In this document: piece by piece, positions 14,447-23,400 of the stretch
How positions within the stretch are numbered: the first letter of the stretch is position 1
Layout of the letters: each line of letters starts with the position of its first letter
Source: a virus
IMG/VR virus record: IMGVR_UViG_3300023216_002972
Location: 1-26,608 of that record
Length of the DNA: 26,608 nt
Strand: one strand, 5' to 3'
Position numbers and translations under genes: made by a program
Notes under the pieces: generated by a model
Databases searched by the model: none
Seen by the model: only the letters and a program-made list of their open reading frames with translations
Told to the model about the DNA's origin: nothing

Positions 14447-14847
14447 GTGTATCAGTAGCGTTTCAGACTGCCGTTTTTGAAGCTCTTACCAATGATGGCG
14501 CCCTGGCTAAACTGATCGGTGACCGTGTTTTCGACAATGTACCGCAGGATGCAGAGTACCCATATGTCAGTTTTGGGCCGACAGACTTTTTCCCTTCGGA
14601 TGTTGAAGGCGTATCCGGCAGGGTTGAAGCTCTGCAGATTGATGTCTGGTCCGAAGATCATGGACGCAAGCGCGAGTGCAAGACCATCTGCGACGCTGTG
14701 AAGTCAGCTTTGCACGAAGTGGACCTGGAACTCGATGCGGGCGCGGTCGATCGGATTCAGGTCACGGGTGTGCGGGTGTTTCTGGACAAAGACAACATCA
14801 CGGCGCATGGGATCATTTCTGTGGAGTGCGAGATTGAGGAAGGCTGA
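14443..14847 (+). CDS. Tail terminator / completion protein (DUF3168-like)
   Basis: A 134-aa protein overlapping its neighbour by ATGA. It has the DUF3168 pattern: helix VAFQTAVFEALTNDGALAKLIGDRVFDNVPQDAEYPYVSFGP, then LQIDVWSEDHGRKRECKTICDAVKSALHEVDLEL, with final strands GVRVFLDKDN and GIISVECEIEE. This family forms the ring that stops tail-tube growth and joins head to tail. Length and order match HK97-like head-tail modules. Confidence 0.87.
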   Translation: MSVSVAFQTAVFEALTNDGALAKLIGDRVFDNVPQDAEYPYVSFGPTDFFPSDVEGVSGRVEALQIDVWSEDHGRKRECKTICDAVKSALHEVDLELDAGAVDRIQVTGVRVFLDKDNITAHGIISVECEIEEG

Positions 14848-15263
14848 TGGTCCAGGGGCTGTCAGAGTTCAACAGGCGCTGGGGCGCTATTCCCAAATCT
14901 GTGCGATTGGCTGTGCAGGCCGAAATGGAGAAAATCGCGGCTGCGATTGTGGGTGAGATGGACGCGGTCAAACCGCTACCCGAGATCAAAATCGGCTGGA
15001 CCTGGGGAGCGCCGCCCAAAGGCAGTATTTCAGTTGGCAGCTTTGGCGAAGGCAAGGGGCTCCGGATCACGATCTACGCCGTTGCGCCCGACTTCGCGGC
15101 GCGATGGTTTGAGTTTGGCACAGAGCCCCGTTTCCACAAGTCCGGAAAATATGTGGGGCAGATCGCAGCACAGCCGTTCTTCTATCCCATCTGGCGCCGT
15201 TGGAAGCGGCGGATCAAGGCGCGCATCACGCGCGCAATCAACAAGGCGCTGCGTAGCGCCTGA
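14847..15263 (+). CDS. HK97 gp10-family tail completion protein
   Basis: A 138-aa protein whose ATG shares a base with the previous TGA (TGATG), with GAGGAAGG upstream. It starts with helix GLSEFNRRWGAIPKSVRLAVQAEMEKIAAAIVGEM. The middle strands ITIYAVAPDFAARWFEFGTEPRFHKSGKYVG carry the gp10 signature 'A..VEFGT....' and are followed by QPFFYPIWRRWKRRIKARI. HK97 gp10-like proteins act at the head-tail joint. The strongly basic C-terminus may contact DNA or the tail terminator. Confidence 0.85.
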   Translation: MVQGLSEFNRRWGAIPKSVRLAVQAEMEKIAAAIVGEMDAVKPLPEIKIGWTWGAPPKGSISVGSFGEGKGLRITIYAVAPDFAARWFEFGTEPRFHKSGKYVGQIAAQPFFYPIWRRWKRRIKARITRAINKALRSA

Positions 15264-15281
15264 AGGCTGCAAGGGGCAACA

Positions 15282-15452
15282 ATGAAACTAAAAATTCTAA
15301 AGGATCATGATCACCGGATCACTCCGGCGAAAGTGCAGGCCTTCAAGGCCGACAAAGAGGTCGATGTGCCTCGCAAAACAGCAGACGTACTGCTCAAAGA
15401 GGACGGGGTTGCGGTCAAGGTGCCTGCATCTCCAAGCACACAGGAGAAATAA
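15282..15452 (+). CDS. Unknown 56-aa tail-region protein
   Basis: A small ORF from ATG 15282, preceded by AAGGGG, ending three bases before the tail-tube ORF. It starts MKLKILKDHDHRITPAKVQAF and ends with a polar tail. Tiny basic proteins with a leading strand and a DHDHR-like motif are frequent next to tail-tube genes in siphophages. It may be a chaperone or minor tail protein; no firm family call. Confidence 0.55.
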   Translation: MKLKILKDHDHRITPAKVQAFKADKEVDVPRKTADVLLKEDGVAVKVPASPSTQEK

Positions 15453-15455
15453 ACC

Positions 15456-15908
15456 ATGGCACCACCAAAGCTTGATCAAACCATGCTCATCCTTCTTGGT
15501 GATGGTGGCGATCCGGAAACCTTCGGCTGGCCCTGTGGCGCAAATGCCCGCAGTGTGAAGTTCATCAATAATACCGGTGAAGAATCGATTTTGGACTGCG
15601 ACGATCCCAACGGTGAACCCGCCGTTATTTTGCGCTGGATTGAAAGCCAGGATACGCAGCTCACGATTTCGGGACGTGTTGCAGTTGAAGCGTTGTCGAT
15701 GTGGCGTTCTTGGGCCGACGCGGAGGACAATGGCGGCGTTAAAAACATCCGCAGTGAAATCCAAAACGGTTCTGGCGGCGCTGGTGGTTTTCATACCTTG
15801 CCGGCCATTCTGCAGGATTTCGAGATCTCAAGAGAGGGTAAGGCATCTTCGACTTTTACTGCGACCATCGTTGCTGCTGGCAAACGTGTCTGGACGGCTG
15901 CGACCTGA
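15456..15908 (+). CDS. Phage tail tube (major tail) protein
   Basis: A 150-aa beta-rich protein with GGAG about ten bases upstream of ATG 15456. The pattern TMLILLGDGGDPETFGW, SVKFINNTGEESILDCDDPN, QLTISGRVAVEALSMWRSW, and a final strand pair AILQDFEISREGKASSTFTATIVAAGKRVW, fits the TP901-1/lambda-type tail tube fold seen in GTA-like siphophages. It polymerises into the tail tube, whose length is set by the tape measure. Overlaps the chaperone gene by one base (TGATG). Confidence 0.8.
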   Translation: MAPPKLDQTMLILLGDGGDPETFGWPCGANARSVKFINNTGEESILDCDDPNGEPAVILRWIESQDTQLTISGRVAVEALSMWRSWADAEDNGGVKNIRSEIQNGSGGAGGFHTLPAILQDFEISREGKASSTFTATIVAAGKRVWTAAT

Positions 15909-16435
15909 TGAGTGTCGAAATTGTCCGCTTCTTTGCGGGTGAAAACAGGTTGTTCCGGTGTGTCACCGGGACAATCTGGGACATTGAAGAGGCCAGCGGA
16001 AAAACAGGCATCGGTGCGCTCTATCTTCGGCTGGCCTCACATCAATATTTTGCCAAGGACGTGATGACGATCGTCCGTCTGGCATTGGTTGAAGGCGGGA
16101 TGGACCCGGTTGAAGCAGAGCGGTTGGTGCAAGAGCGGGCTGCAATGGGGCTGCTGAAAATGCAGGAGCTCGCTCTCGATATTCTGATGGCGATCATGGA
16201 AGGCATTGAGGAGGACGACACGCCGGCTGAAGGTGATCCGGAACGGCCCTACGACGTCGGCGCTATCCTTCATTCGTTTGTCCAGGCCGGCATTGCCCCA
16301 GAAAGTGTGCGCTCCATGAGCTACGCTGACTTCGTCGGCATCATGCGCGCTACCGGCCGCAAGGATGTGGACGCGCCCTCTGAAGAGGACTTTGAGGCGA
16401 TGGTCAAAGACTACGAGCGTCGGCATGGCAAATGA
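15908..16435 (+). CDS. Tail assembly chaperone, GTA-gp10-like
   Basis: A 175-aa protein between tail tube and tape measure. Residues about 1-60 (IVRFFAGENRLFRCVTGTIWDIEEASGKTGIGALYLRL, then YFAKDVMTIVRLALVEGG) match the GTA-gp10 tail chaperone pattern: two strands, a helix with E..TG.G..., then a helix with D...I.R.AL. Many siphophages make a longer form by a programmed frameshift; here one uninterrupted frame already reaches a C-terminal helical module (VGAILHSFVQAGIAPESVRSMSYADF), so no frameshift is needed. It overlaps the tape measure start by 11 nt. Confidence 0.78.
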   Translation: MSVEIVRFFAGENRLFRCVTGTIWDIEEASGKTGIGALYLRLASHQYFAKDVMTIVRLALVEGGMDPVEAERLVQERAAMGLLKMQELALDILMAIMEGIEEDDTPAEGDPERPYDVGAILHSFVQAGIAPESVRSMSYADFVGIMRATGRKDVDAPSEEDFEAMVKDYERRHGK

Positions 16436-18935
16436 TGTAGACACCGGCCTTCTCCTACGGCTGGAGGCGTCTCTCGCAAAGTTTGAGCGCCAGATGTCTA
16501 AGGCGCGTAAGACCGGCTACGATACCGCGACCGGCCTGCAAAGCAAGTTTGACGGTATGAACCGTCGAATGGCCGGATCGGCAGCCAAGGCGGCGGGAGT
16601 GTTCGAAAGAGAGCTTCAGCGCACTGAGCGTAGCTATCAATCGTTGATCGCTTCTATGGATCCTGCGGAGGCAGCCACGCAACAGCTGGCGCGTGCCGAG
16701 GAAATCTTGAACAACGCGCTGCGGCGTGGCGTGATTTCCACCGAGGCCCATGCGCGCGCTCTGGGGCTTGCAAAGCGGGAATACGTGGCAGCAACTGCCG
16801 CAATGACCAGTGGAGCTGCGCAGGCCGCCAACGGAATGCGTGGGATGCTCAATGTGAGCAGTGGCAGTCGGTTTGTATTGCAAAACACTGCAGCGCAACT
16901 CGGCGACATCGCAGTCCAGATGGAGATGGGTACCGATCCCGCGCGCATTATGGCGCAGCAGGTTCCACAAATTGCCGGTGGGTTTGCCGCGATGCGCGGT
17001 GCATTGGGGCTTCTCATACCAATGCTGGGAACTGTGGCTGCGATAGGCATTCCCGTGGCTGCATTTTTATTGCGTGCGGGAGACAACAGCGAAAAGAGCA
17101 AAAAGAAAGTTGAGACGTTTGCCGACGCCTTGGACGCGGCGTCGGCCGCGATGGATCGCGCGAAGGGCGCGATCGGTCGTATGAGCGAAAGTGAACTTGA
17201 AAGCACGTTTGGTCTGCTGACCGACAAGGTACGAGATCTGTCTATGGCATTGACTGACATCGAACTGCGCGCGGCAAAACTGGAAATGAAAGATCTGCTG
17301 GATTTCACCTTTGACGATGGCTACCGCTCCCAAATTGAAAACATGTTTGGTGCTGTCGGCGCTGCAATCGTCAATAGCGGGTCCGAGGGGGCCAAAGAGT
17401 TGGCTGACGATGTGCGGCAGCAAATTCGGGATTTGAAAGCAGAGATTTCGACGTTTGAATTGACCAAACAGCCGGTTCCCACCGCTTTGACAGGTACGCT
17501 TACAGAGATGGAGCAGGAGCTTGCGGCAATTGAGGGTCGTATTTCTGATATGGGACCGCTGATCAATGATCTAGCTGTGTCCCCAGATGTCCTGCACAGC
17601 TTCGCAGAGCTGGAAACCCAGCTTGAAGAGGCTCGGGCAGCGGGTGATTTTTCGACGATGGCGGATCTTCTGTCCGACATGCGCGTTATACTTGATGGTC
17701 TGGGGGATGCTATTTCCCAAGATGTGCGCGACAAGGTCACTCAGGCCGAAGCCGAAGCCCGCAAAATTGCCAAGGCCCTGGAGGACTCCCGGGATGCCGC
17801 AGAAGGTTTTGCAGAAACTGATTTAGCTGGCGGTGTTAGCTCGGCTGCTTCGGAGGCTCAGCGTTTGGCTCATTGGCTCGGTGTGTCGCTGAGTACTGCA
17901 GATCGTATCAGCAAAATGGGTGATCAAGGTGTGCCATCCGGTGGTGATGTGGATGAAAACGGTAATCTCTATTCCGGTCGCGGCGGTGATCCGCGTAGCC
18001 AGGGTGGGTCTGCCCTTGATTGGAACACACGTGAAGCCACGGAGTTTCTAGAAGATTACAAGCCAGATGGACCCTCGCATCAAGGCACGTCAAAAAATGC
18101 GGACTCAGACCAAATTCTTCAGTCCTCGCAGGCCGAACTTTCGTCACTGCGTCAGCGCCTCGAGATGATGGGTAAAACAAGGGCCGAAGTTGCCGGACTT
18201 ACCCTGAAATATAAGCTTCTTGAGGAAGCCAAGCGGCGCGGGGTTGATGTCGATGTCCGTCAAACCGAAACCGGGCAAACATTACGCGAGGAAATTGAGC
18301 AGCAGGCGGCCTCTCTGGAGGAGTTGGCAGCGCGATACGATGGCGCCAAAGAGCGGGCTGATCTGTTCACCGACATCAATGAAACCTTAAAAGGGGGTCT
18401 AATTGACGCTGCTCTTGAGGGAGACAATTTCGCGGACGTGCTGAAAAACGTCGCCAAAGCATTGGCGCGCGCGGCCTTGGAAGCAGCATTGTTTGGTAGT
18501 GGCCCATTTGGCGGCGGCGGATTTCTTGGGGGCCTGGGCCTTGACGCGTTGATTGGCAGTATTTTTCCCAGCGCCAAGGGTAACGTCTTTGCGGGTGGTC
18601 GTGCGGTGCCCTTCGCCAATGTCGGTGTAGTAACGGGGCCAACCCTGTTTCCGATGCCTGGCCGCCAAACAGGATTGATGGGTGAGGATGGGCCGGAGGC
18701 CATCATGCCGCTGACGCGGATTGGCGGCAAACTGGGTGTGCGGGCGCAGGGCGGCGTCGGCAGTGGTCGTGTTCAAGTTGACGTCTTTGTGAATGATGAC
18801 GGTAAGATCGGAGCGATTGCGCGGTCTGAGGCGCAAAATGTGGCCGTGAGCGTGGTTGAGGGTGGGCTACGGCAATACGACCAAGCCCTGCCTGATCGAG
18901 TCCAGGAAATCTCCAATGATCCGAGGGCGCGCTGA
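16425..18935 (+). CDS. Tail tape measure protein
   Basis: An 836-aa protein from ATG 16425 inside the chaperone's last codons; an upstream in-frame ORF extension to 16365 is rejected. The N-terminal 130 residues are helical (ASLAKFERQMSKARKTGY), followed by TAAQLGDIAVQMEMGTDPARIMAQQVPQI, a motif common in lambda-type tape measures, then one long hydrophobic stretch at 192-216 that may insert into the host membrane. Long helical segments fill the middle. The C-terminus has the lambda tape-measure ending: ALEGDNFADVLKNVAKALA, Gly-rich LFGSGPFGGGGFLGGLG, and LMGEDGPEAIMPLTR. It sets tail length. Confidence 0.92.
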   Translation: MANDVDTGLLLRLEASLAKFERQMSKARKTGYDTATGLQSKFDGMNRRMAGSAAKAAGVFERELQRTERSYQSLIASMDPAEAATQQLARAEEILNNALRRGVISTEAHARALGLAKREYVAATAAMTSGAAQAANGMRGMLNVSSGSRFVLQNTAAQLGDIAVQMEMGTDPARIMAQQVPQIAGGFAAMRGALGLLIPMLGTVAAIGIPVAAFLLRAGDNSEKSKKKVETFADALDAASAAMDRAKGAIGRMSESELESTFGLLTDKVRDLSMALTDIELRAAKLEMKDLLDFTFDDGYRSQIENMFGAVGAAIVNSGSEGAKELADDVRQQIRDLKAEISTFELTKQPVPTALTGTLTEMEQELAAIEGRISDMGPLINDLAVSPDVLHSFAELETQLEEARAAGDFSTMADLLSDMRVILDGLGDAISQDVRDKVTQAEAEARKIAKALEDSRDAAEGFAETDLAGGVSSAASEAQRLAHWLGVSLSTADRISKMGDQGVPSGGDVDENGNLYSGRGGDPRSQGGSALDWNTREATEFLEDYKPDGPSHQGTSKNADSDQILQSSQAELSSLRQRLEMMGKTRAEVAGLTLKYKLLEEAKRRGVDVDVRQTETGQTLREEIEQQAASLEELAARYDGAKERADLFTDINETLKGGLIDAALEGDNFADVLKNVAKALARAALEAALFGSGPFGGGGFLGGLGLDALIGSIFPSAKGNVFAGGRAVPFANVGVVTGPTLFPMPGRQTGLMGEDGPEAIMPLTRIGGKLGVRAQGGVGSGRVQVDVFVNDDGKIGAIARSEAQNVAVSVVEGGLRQYDQALPDRVQEISNDPRAR

Positions 18936-19603
18936 TGGCCTCCACATTTCCACTCGCTCTGGCGGATTTCTTTGAAGGCCTCCGTCTGACGTCACTGGCT
19001 TTTGAGTTGGGCGAGAACATGGAGGTCAGCGAGACCGGTGGCGGTGAGTTTTTGTCCAATGCGACGGGGCCACGCCTCTGGCACGGGGCGGTTCATATTG
19101 CCACAGACACGGTTCGGGAGATGGATCAGGTGATTGCCAAGATCGACCTCTTGCGCCAGCCGGGCCGGTCATTCTTCATCGGTGATCCCTATCATGCCCA
19201 TGGTGCGGATGATCCTGATGGCAGCGTGCTTGGCGGTGCTTCGGTCGTATTTGACAAGGTGCACGGCAATAATCGCGAGTTGAAGCTCAAAGGCGCGCCG
19301 CATGGGTATGAGGTTGTCGCGGGCGATCATATCTCCATCGCGCACGGCACCAGCCCACGGGTCTATGACTACTTTCGCGTTGTTAAGGGCAGGAAGTTTC
19401 TCAGTTCCCAATCATCGACAGTGACAGGATGGATCGAGGTCCAACCCTTCATTCCAACAGGTATCTCCAAGGGGACTGAGGTGCGCTTGGTGAAGCCCCA
19501 GCTTGAGGCTGTCTATATGCCGGATACGTTCTCGGGCGGTATGCGCAAGCCTGGAGGGCTTGCTCAAGGTGTCAGCTTTCGCTGGCAACAGATACTGAGG
19601 TAA
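18935..19603 (+). CDS. Distal tail protein (GTA gp12 position)
   Basis: A 222-aa beta-rich protein starting on the last base of the tape measure stop. It opens PLALADFFEGLRLTSLAFEL and contains IAKIDLLRQPGRSFFIGDP, GHISIA-like strands and EVRLVKPQLEAVYMPDTFSGGM. It occupies the slot of RcGTA gp12 (DUF2460, distal tail) directly after the tape measure and before the hub protein. The DUF2460 match is not clear from sequence, so the call is mainly from synteny. It probably forms the ring at the tail tip. Confidence 0.65.
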   Translation: MASTFPLALADFFEGLRLTSLAFELGENMEVSETGGGEFLSNATGPRLWHGAVHIATDTVREMDQVIAKIDLLRQPGRSFFIGDPYHAHGADDPDGSVLGGASVVFDKVHGNNRELKLKGAPHGYEVVAGDHISIAHGTSPRVYDYFRVVKGRKFLSSQSSTVTGWIEVQPFIPTGISKGTEVRLVKPQLEAVYMPDTFSGGMRKPGGLAQGVSFRWQQILR

Positions 19604-19606
19604 ACG

Positions 19607-20185
19607 ATGCCCATTCCAGCTATTGCGCGCGGCGCTGTTGTTGCAGAAACGCTGATTTGGTTTGAGGCCAAGAACCGTGAGAAAGGTCATGTCGAAACGA
19701 TTGGTCTTTGGACCGGTGCGCGCCACCAGTCGTTCAATATTGATGGTCGAACACGCAAGTATCTTGGGGGCGGTGGCGCGTTGAAAGTTGAGCCCTTGAT
19801 TGCCCAGAAGGGACTTAATGTTCAGTCCCAGACAGCCAAGCTCTCTGGCATTGCTGGCGAGGTTGAGCACCTGCTGAACGCCTATGACGCCCGCCAAGCG
19901 CCAGTAGAGATGCACCTTGCCCGCTTTGACCCGGACACCAACGCCCTGATCGGTTTGGATCGCGTGTTCCGCGGCTGGTTGGATAAAGCCCCTTCGGTGG
20001 GCGGCGCGAGAGGCGGTAAAGCAAGTGTCACCACTACATTGGTGTCAGCGGCGCGGATACTCACGCGATCACGTCCAACGAAGCGCAGTGATGCCACCCA
20101 GCAATTGCAGGGCGGTGATCGGCTGCTGCGCTACAACACCGTGTCTGGGTCGGTAAAAACCTACGTAGGTATGACAAAGCAATGA
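19607..20185 (+). CDS. Tail tip hub protein (GTA gp13 / DUF2163 position)
   Basis: A 192-aa beta-rich protein. ETLIWFEAKNREKGHVETIGLWTG, LKVEPLIAQKGLNVQSQTAKLSGI and APVEMHLARFDPDTNALIGLDRVFRGWLDKAP resemble the hub-domain start of DUF2163/BR0599-type tail proteins, where strands around 'R.F.G.ID' build the hub. A C-terminal part (GGKASVTTTLVSAARILTRSRPTKRSDATQQ) also fits. It overlaps the next gene by ATGA. It follows the GTA-like order gp12-gp13-gp14-gp15. Confidence 0.68.
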   Translation: MPIPAIARGAVVAETLIWFEAKNREKGHVETIGLWTGARHQSFNIDGRTRKYLGGGGALKVEPLIAQKGLNVQSQTAKLSGIAGEVEHLLNAYDARQAPVEMHLARFDPDTNALIGLDRVFRGWLDKAPSVGGARGGKASVTTTLVSAARILTRSRPTKRSDATQQLQGGDRLLRYNTVSGSVKTYVGMTKQ

Positions 20186-20499
20186 GACATCCAAACTGGC
20201 GCCCTGCGCTGCGCGACTACGTTGAAGACGTGGCGCGCAAACCATTCCGCTATGGTTCGCACGATTGCGCTCTGTTTACCGCTGGCGCGGTGAAGGCAAT
20301 GACGGGCGTCGATCACGCGCGCGGGTGGCGCAGCCAGTACCGCAGCCTCGCCAAAGGCCGCGAGATGTTGGCCGCCGTGCTGGATGGGGATGGCGGCGAT
20401 GCGCTTGGCGTCGTGCAGGGGGCTTTTGTGTGGGCCGCAGATCCAAACGGCCTTCGGTCCGTACCGCTGATCCAAGCCAAGAGGGCTTTCCGAGTATGA
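20182..20499 (+). CDS. NlpC/P60-like small tail protein (DUF6950-like), apparently shortened
   Basis: A 105-aa protein at the gp14 position of the tail-tip cluster, where related phages encode a cysteine peptidase or its degenerate form that assists cell-wall passage. The N-terminal part PFRYGSHDCALFTAGAVKAMTGVDHARGWRSQYRS is the recognisable DUF6950 motif with catalytic-like C30. After KGREMLAAV the text jumps to LDGDGGDALGVVQGAFVWAADPNGLRSVPL, the family's C-terminal part. The expected helical and RGD-type segment of some 25-30 residues in between seems missing. Overlaps the next gene by ATGA. Confidence 0.75.
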   Translation: MRHPNWRPALRDYVEDVARKPFRYGSHDCALFTAGAVKAMTGVDHARGWRSQYRSLAKGREMLAAVLDGDGGDALGVVQGAFVWAADPNGLRSVPLIQAKRAFRV

Positions 20500-23400
20500 T
20501 CCGTCTGCTTTCCTTTGCGCTTGGGCTGATCTTTGTTGCAGCGCCCGCAGACGCTGCGCCCCTTGTTGGCCTCGTTGGGGCAATCAAAGGGGCGATGGCC
20601 GCCAATGCGTTTCTGGCGTTCGCGGTCAAAACGGCTGCCTCTTTTGCGCTGAGTGCTGTGGCCGCTGCCCTGAAAGGCAAGCCTGAGCGCCAAACCAGAG
20701 GCATTCAGACCGAGCAAACCCTGACTGGCGGCGTCAATCCGGATAGCTTCGCAATCGGCTATTACGCGACAGCGGGCGTGGCGGTGTGTCCAACGCTGAC
20801 CCATACGGTTGGCGGCACTCCCAACAACATGGTCACCTATGTCATTGAATTGGGCTGTCTGCCGGTGGAGGGGCTGTCTCAGCTCATCGTGAGCGGCGAG
20901 CCGGTGACCATCGGCAACGGCGTGCATGCCGACTATGGAAAAGAGATCAAAGGCGACTATCAGGATCGCATGTGGATCAAGTTCTATGACGGGACACAGA
21001 CCGCCGCTGATCCGATGATGTTGGACAAGTATGGGGATGATCCGGATTTCCCATGGTCGGCGGATATGATTGGTCGCAACCGGCCTTACGCGATCATCAC
21101 AGAGAAGTACGAGTCTGATAAGTGGAACGGCTTTTCTGCCTTCCGCTTCGCTCTGAGCGGCATCAAGCTCTATGACGTGCGCAAGGACAGCTCAGCGGGC
21201 GGCGCGGGATCGCACCGCTGGAACGATCCGGCCACTTATGAGCACAGCACGAACCCTGCCGTGATGGCCTATAATATCTTGCGTGGCATTGACCTGCCAA
21301 ATGGGGATGTGTGGGGCGGTGAAGCAGGCGCTGAGGATCTTCCGGTGTCCGTTTGGGCGGCGGCGATGAATGAGTGCGACATTGATGTGCCGCGCGCAGA
21401 GGGTGGAACGGAGCCACAGTATCGCGCTGGCTTTGAAGTGTTTCTGGATCAAGAGCCTGCCGCAATTCTGGAAAAGCTGTTGGCCGCTTGCTCCGGTGAA
21501 GTGGTGGAAGATGGCGGCACATGGCACATCCGCGTGGGGCCTCCTTCGCTGCCGGTCTACTTCTTTACCGACAAGGATGTGCTCGTGTCTGAGGCGCGCG
21601 AACTTGACCCATGGCCGAGCCTGAATGAGACCATCAATGGGGTGCGGGCGAGTTTCCCAAACCCTGATGCCAGTTGGGAGATGTCAGACGCGCCAGCACA
21701 TTATCGGAGCGATCTGGAAGCAGAGGATCGCAACCGGCGCTTGGCCACCGATTTGACACTTGAAGCCTGTCCTTATGGCTTGCAGGCACAGCGACTGGCG
21801 CGCGCGTATGTAGAGGATGCGCGTCGGTTCCGTCGCCATACGCTGACACTGCCCTGTGATGCAGCCTTTGTGACACCGCTGCAATGCGTGTCGTGGTCCA
21901 GTGAACAAAACCGCTATAGCGCCAAGCTGTTTGAAGCGACACGACGCACCACCGAACTACGTGGCCTGCGCAGTCAGTTTGTTCTGCGTGAACGTGATCC
22001 CAGCGATTATGACTGGCATTCTGACTATGAGCTTCCGAGTGACTATCCGCCGGTAAACCGTACCCCGCCAGCGCCGCTTCTGCTGCCTGGGGTTGGCTTG
22101 TCCGCAATCCGGATTGGCGATGAGGCGGGCGAGGGCCGTCGCCCTGCACTGAAGCTTACGTGGACCCAAGTCGATGCGTCTTCAGTGTCTTGGGAGTGTC
22201 GGGTTAAATCCACCGGATCGATGGTATCACAGGGCACCAGCGCGGCGGTGGTGTCTGGGGAAGCTGTGTTCAGCGATGGCATATTGCCTCTAACGACCTA
22301 TGAGGTTCGGGCGTTGGTCAATCTCGCAGGTGCAAGGGATTGGACTGAGTGGCTAGAGGCCACCACCGATGCTGTTTACTTGGGGAAGAAAGATATTGCG
22401 CCACCGCTGATTGCGCATATTGATAAAGCCGCACAGGACGCGGTTAAGGCACAAGACGCAGCCGATGCGGTCGCGGCGAAGCATAATGCGCTGACGGCGG
22501 GCTTCTCAGGGCGGCTGGACGCGGCCTTTGCGGCTCGGGACACGGCCCTAGCCAATGCAGTGAGCGGTATCGATAGCGACTTGGATGCCCTTGAACAGAC
22601 GCTGCGAGCCAGCATCAACAGTGTGAGCGCCACACTGACCAACAGCCATTACACGATCGCGCAGGCAGATCAGGCAATCGCAAACGCCACGCAGTCGCTC
22701 CAATCGTCGTTGGAAAGTCCGTCCGGCTCTATTGGGTCTCTCAGTGCACGCCTGACCAATGACTACATGACCTCGACGCAAACTGGCGAAGCCATAGCGG
22801 CCGCGCGCACCAGTTTGGGTGCGGAGATTTCCAATCTGCGCGGCGCTGTGCCTGGTTGGTATCAGGCATGTGACGATCTTTCTGCTCTTCATGTCTCGGC
22901 TGGAGGTGCATTGGCGGGCGTCCCTGCGGTTGGCTTCTCTGACTACATGACCGTGACGGATCAGAATAAGACGCTGGCCACAAGTGGATCAACGAGCGGC
23001 GATGTCGTTTTTGAGCTTGGGTCTGAGTATGAGCGCCAGTTTTCCGCGCGCCGGATCAAGATTTCCGTGTTGGCTAGAAAGTCACCCAGCAACAGTGCAT
23101 CTGAGTTCGGCTTGGCCTATTCGACAAATGACAACGGCAACAGCGGCTTTATGCAAAGCGAACCTTTGCAGAGTGACTGGAGCTGGTTCTCATTTTACTA
23201 CAATGTGCCAATCCGAAAAAATGGTGGAAACGATTATATCGGTCTGTTCGCAGGCGATGCGCCTGGAACAGGTAAGCGGTTCGACGTGGCTGTGGTCTCA
23301 GTGCAAATCAGCGCGGAGGCGGATGACCTACCAGAGATCGAACAGATCACCGCTTCGCTTGATGACATTCAAGGTCTTGAGGTCACGTCAGACACGGCCT

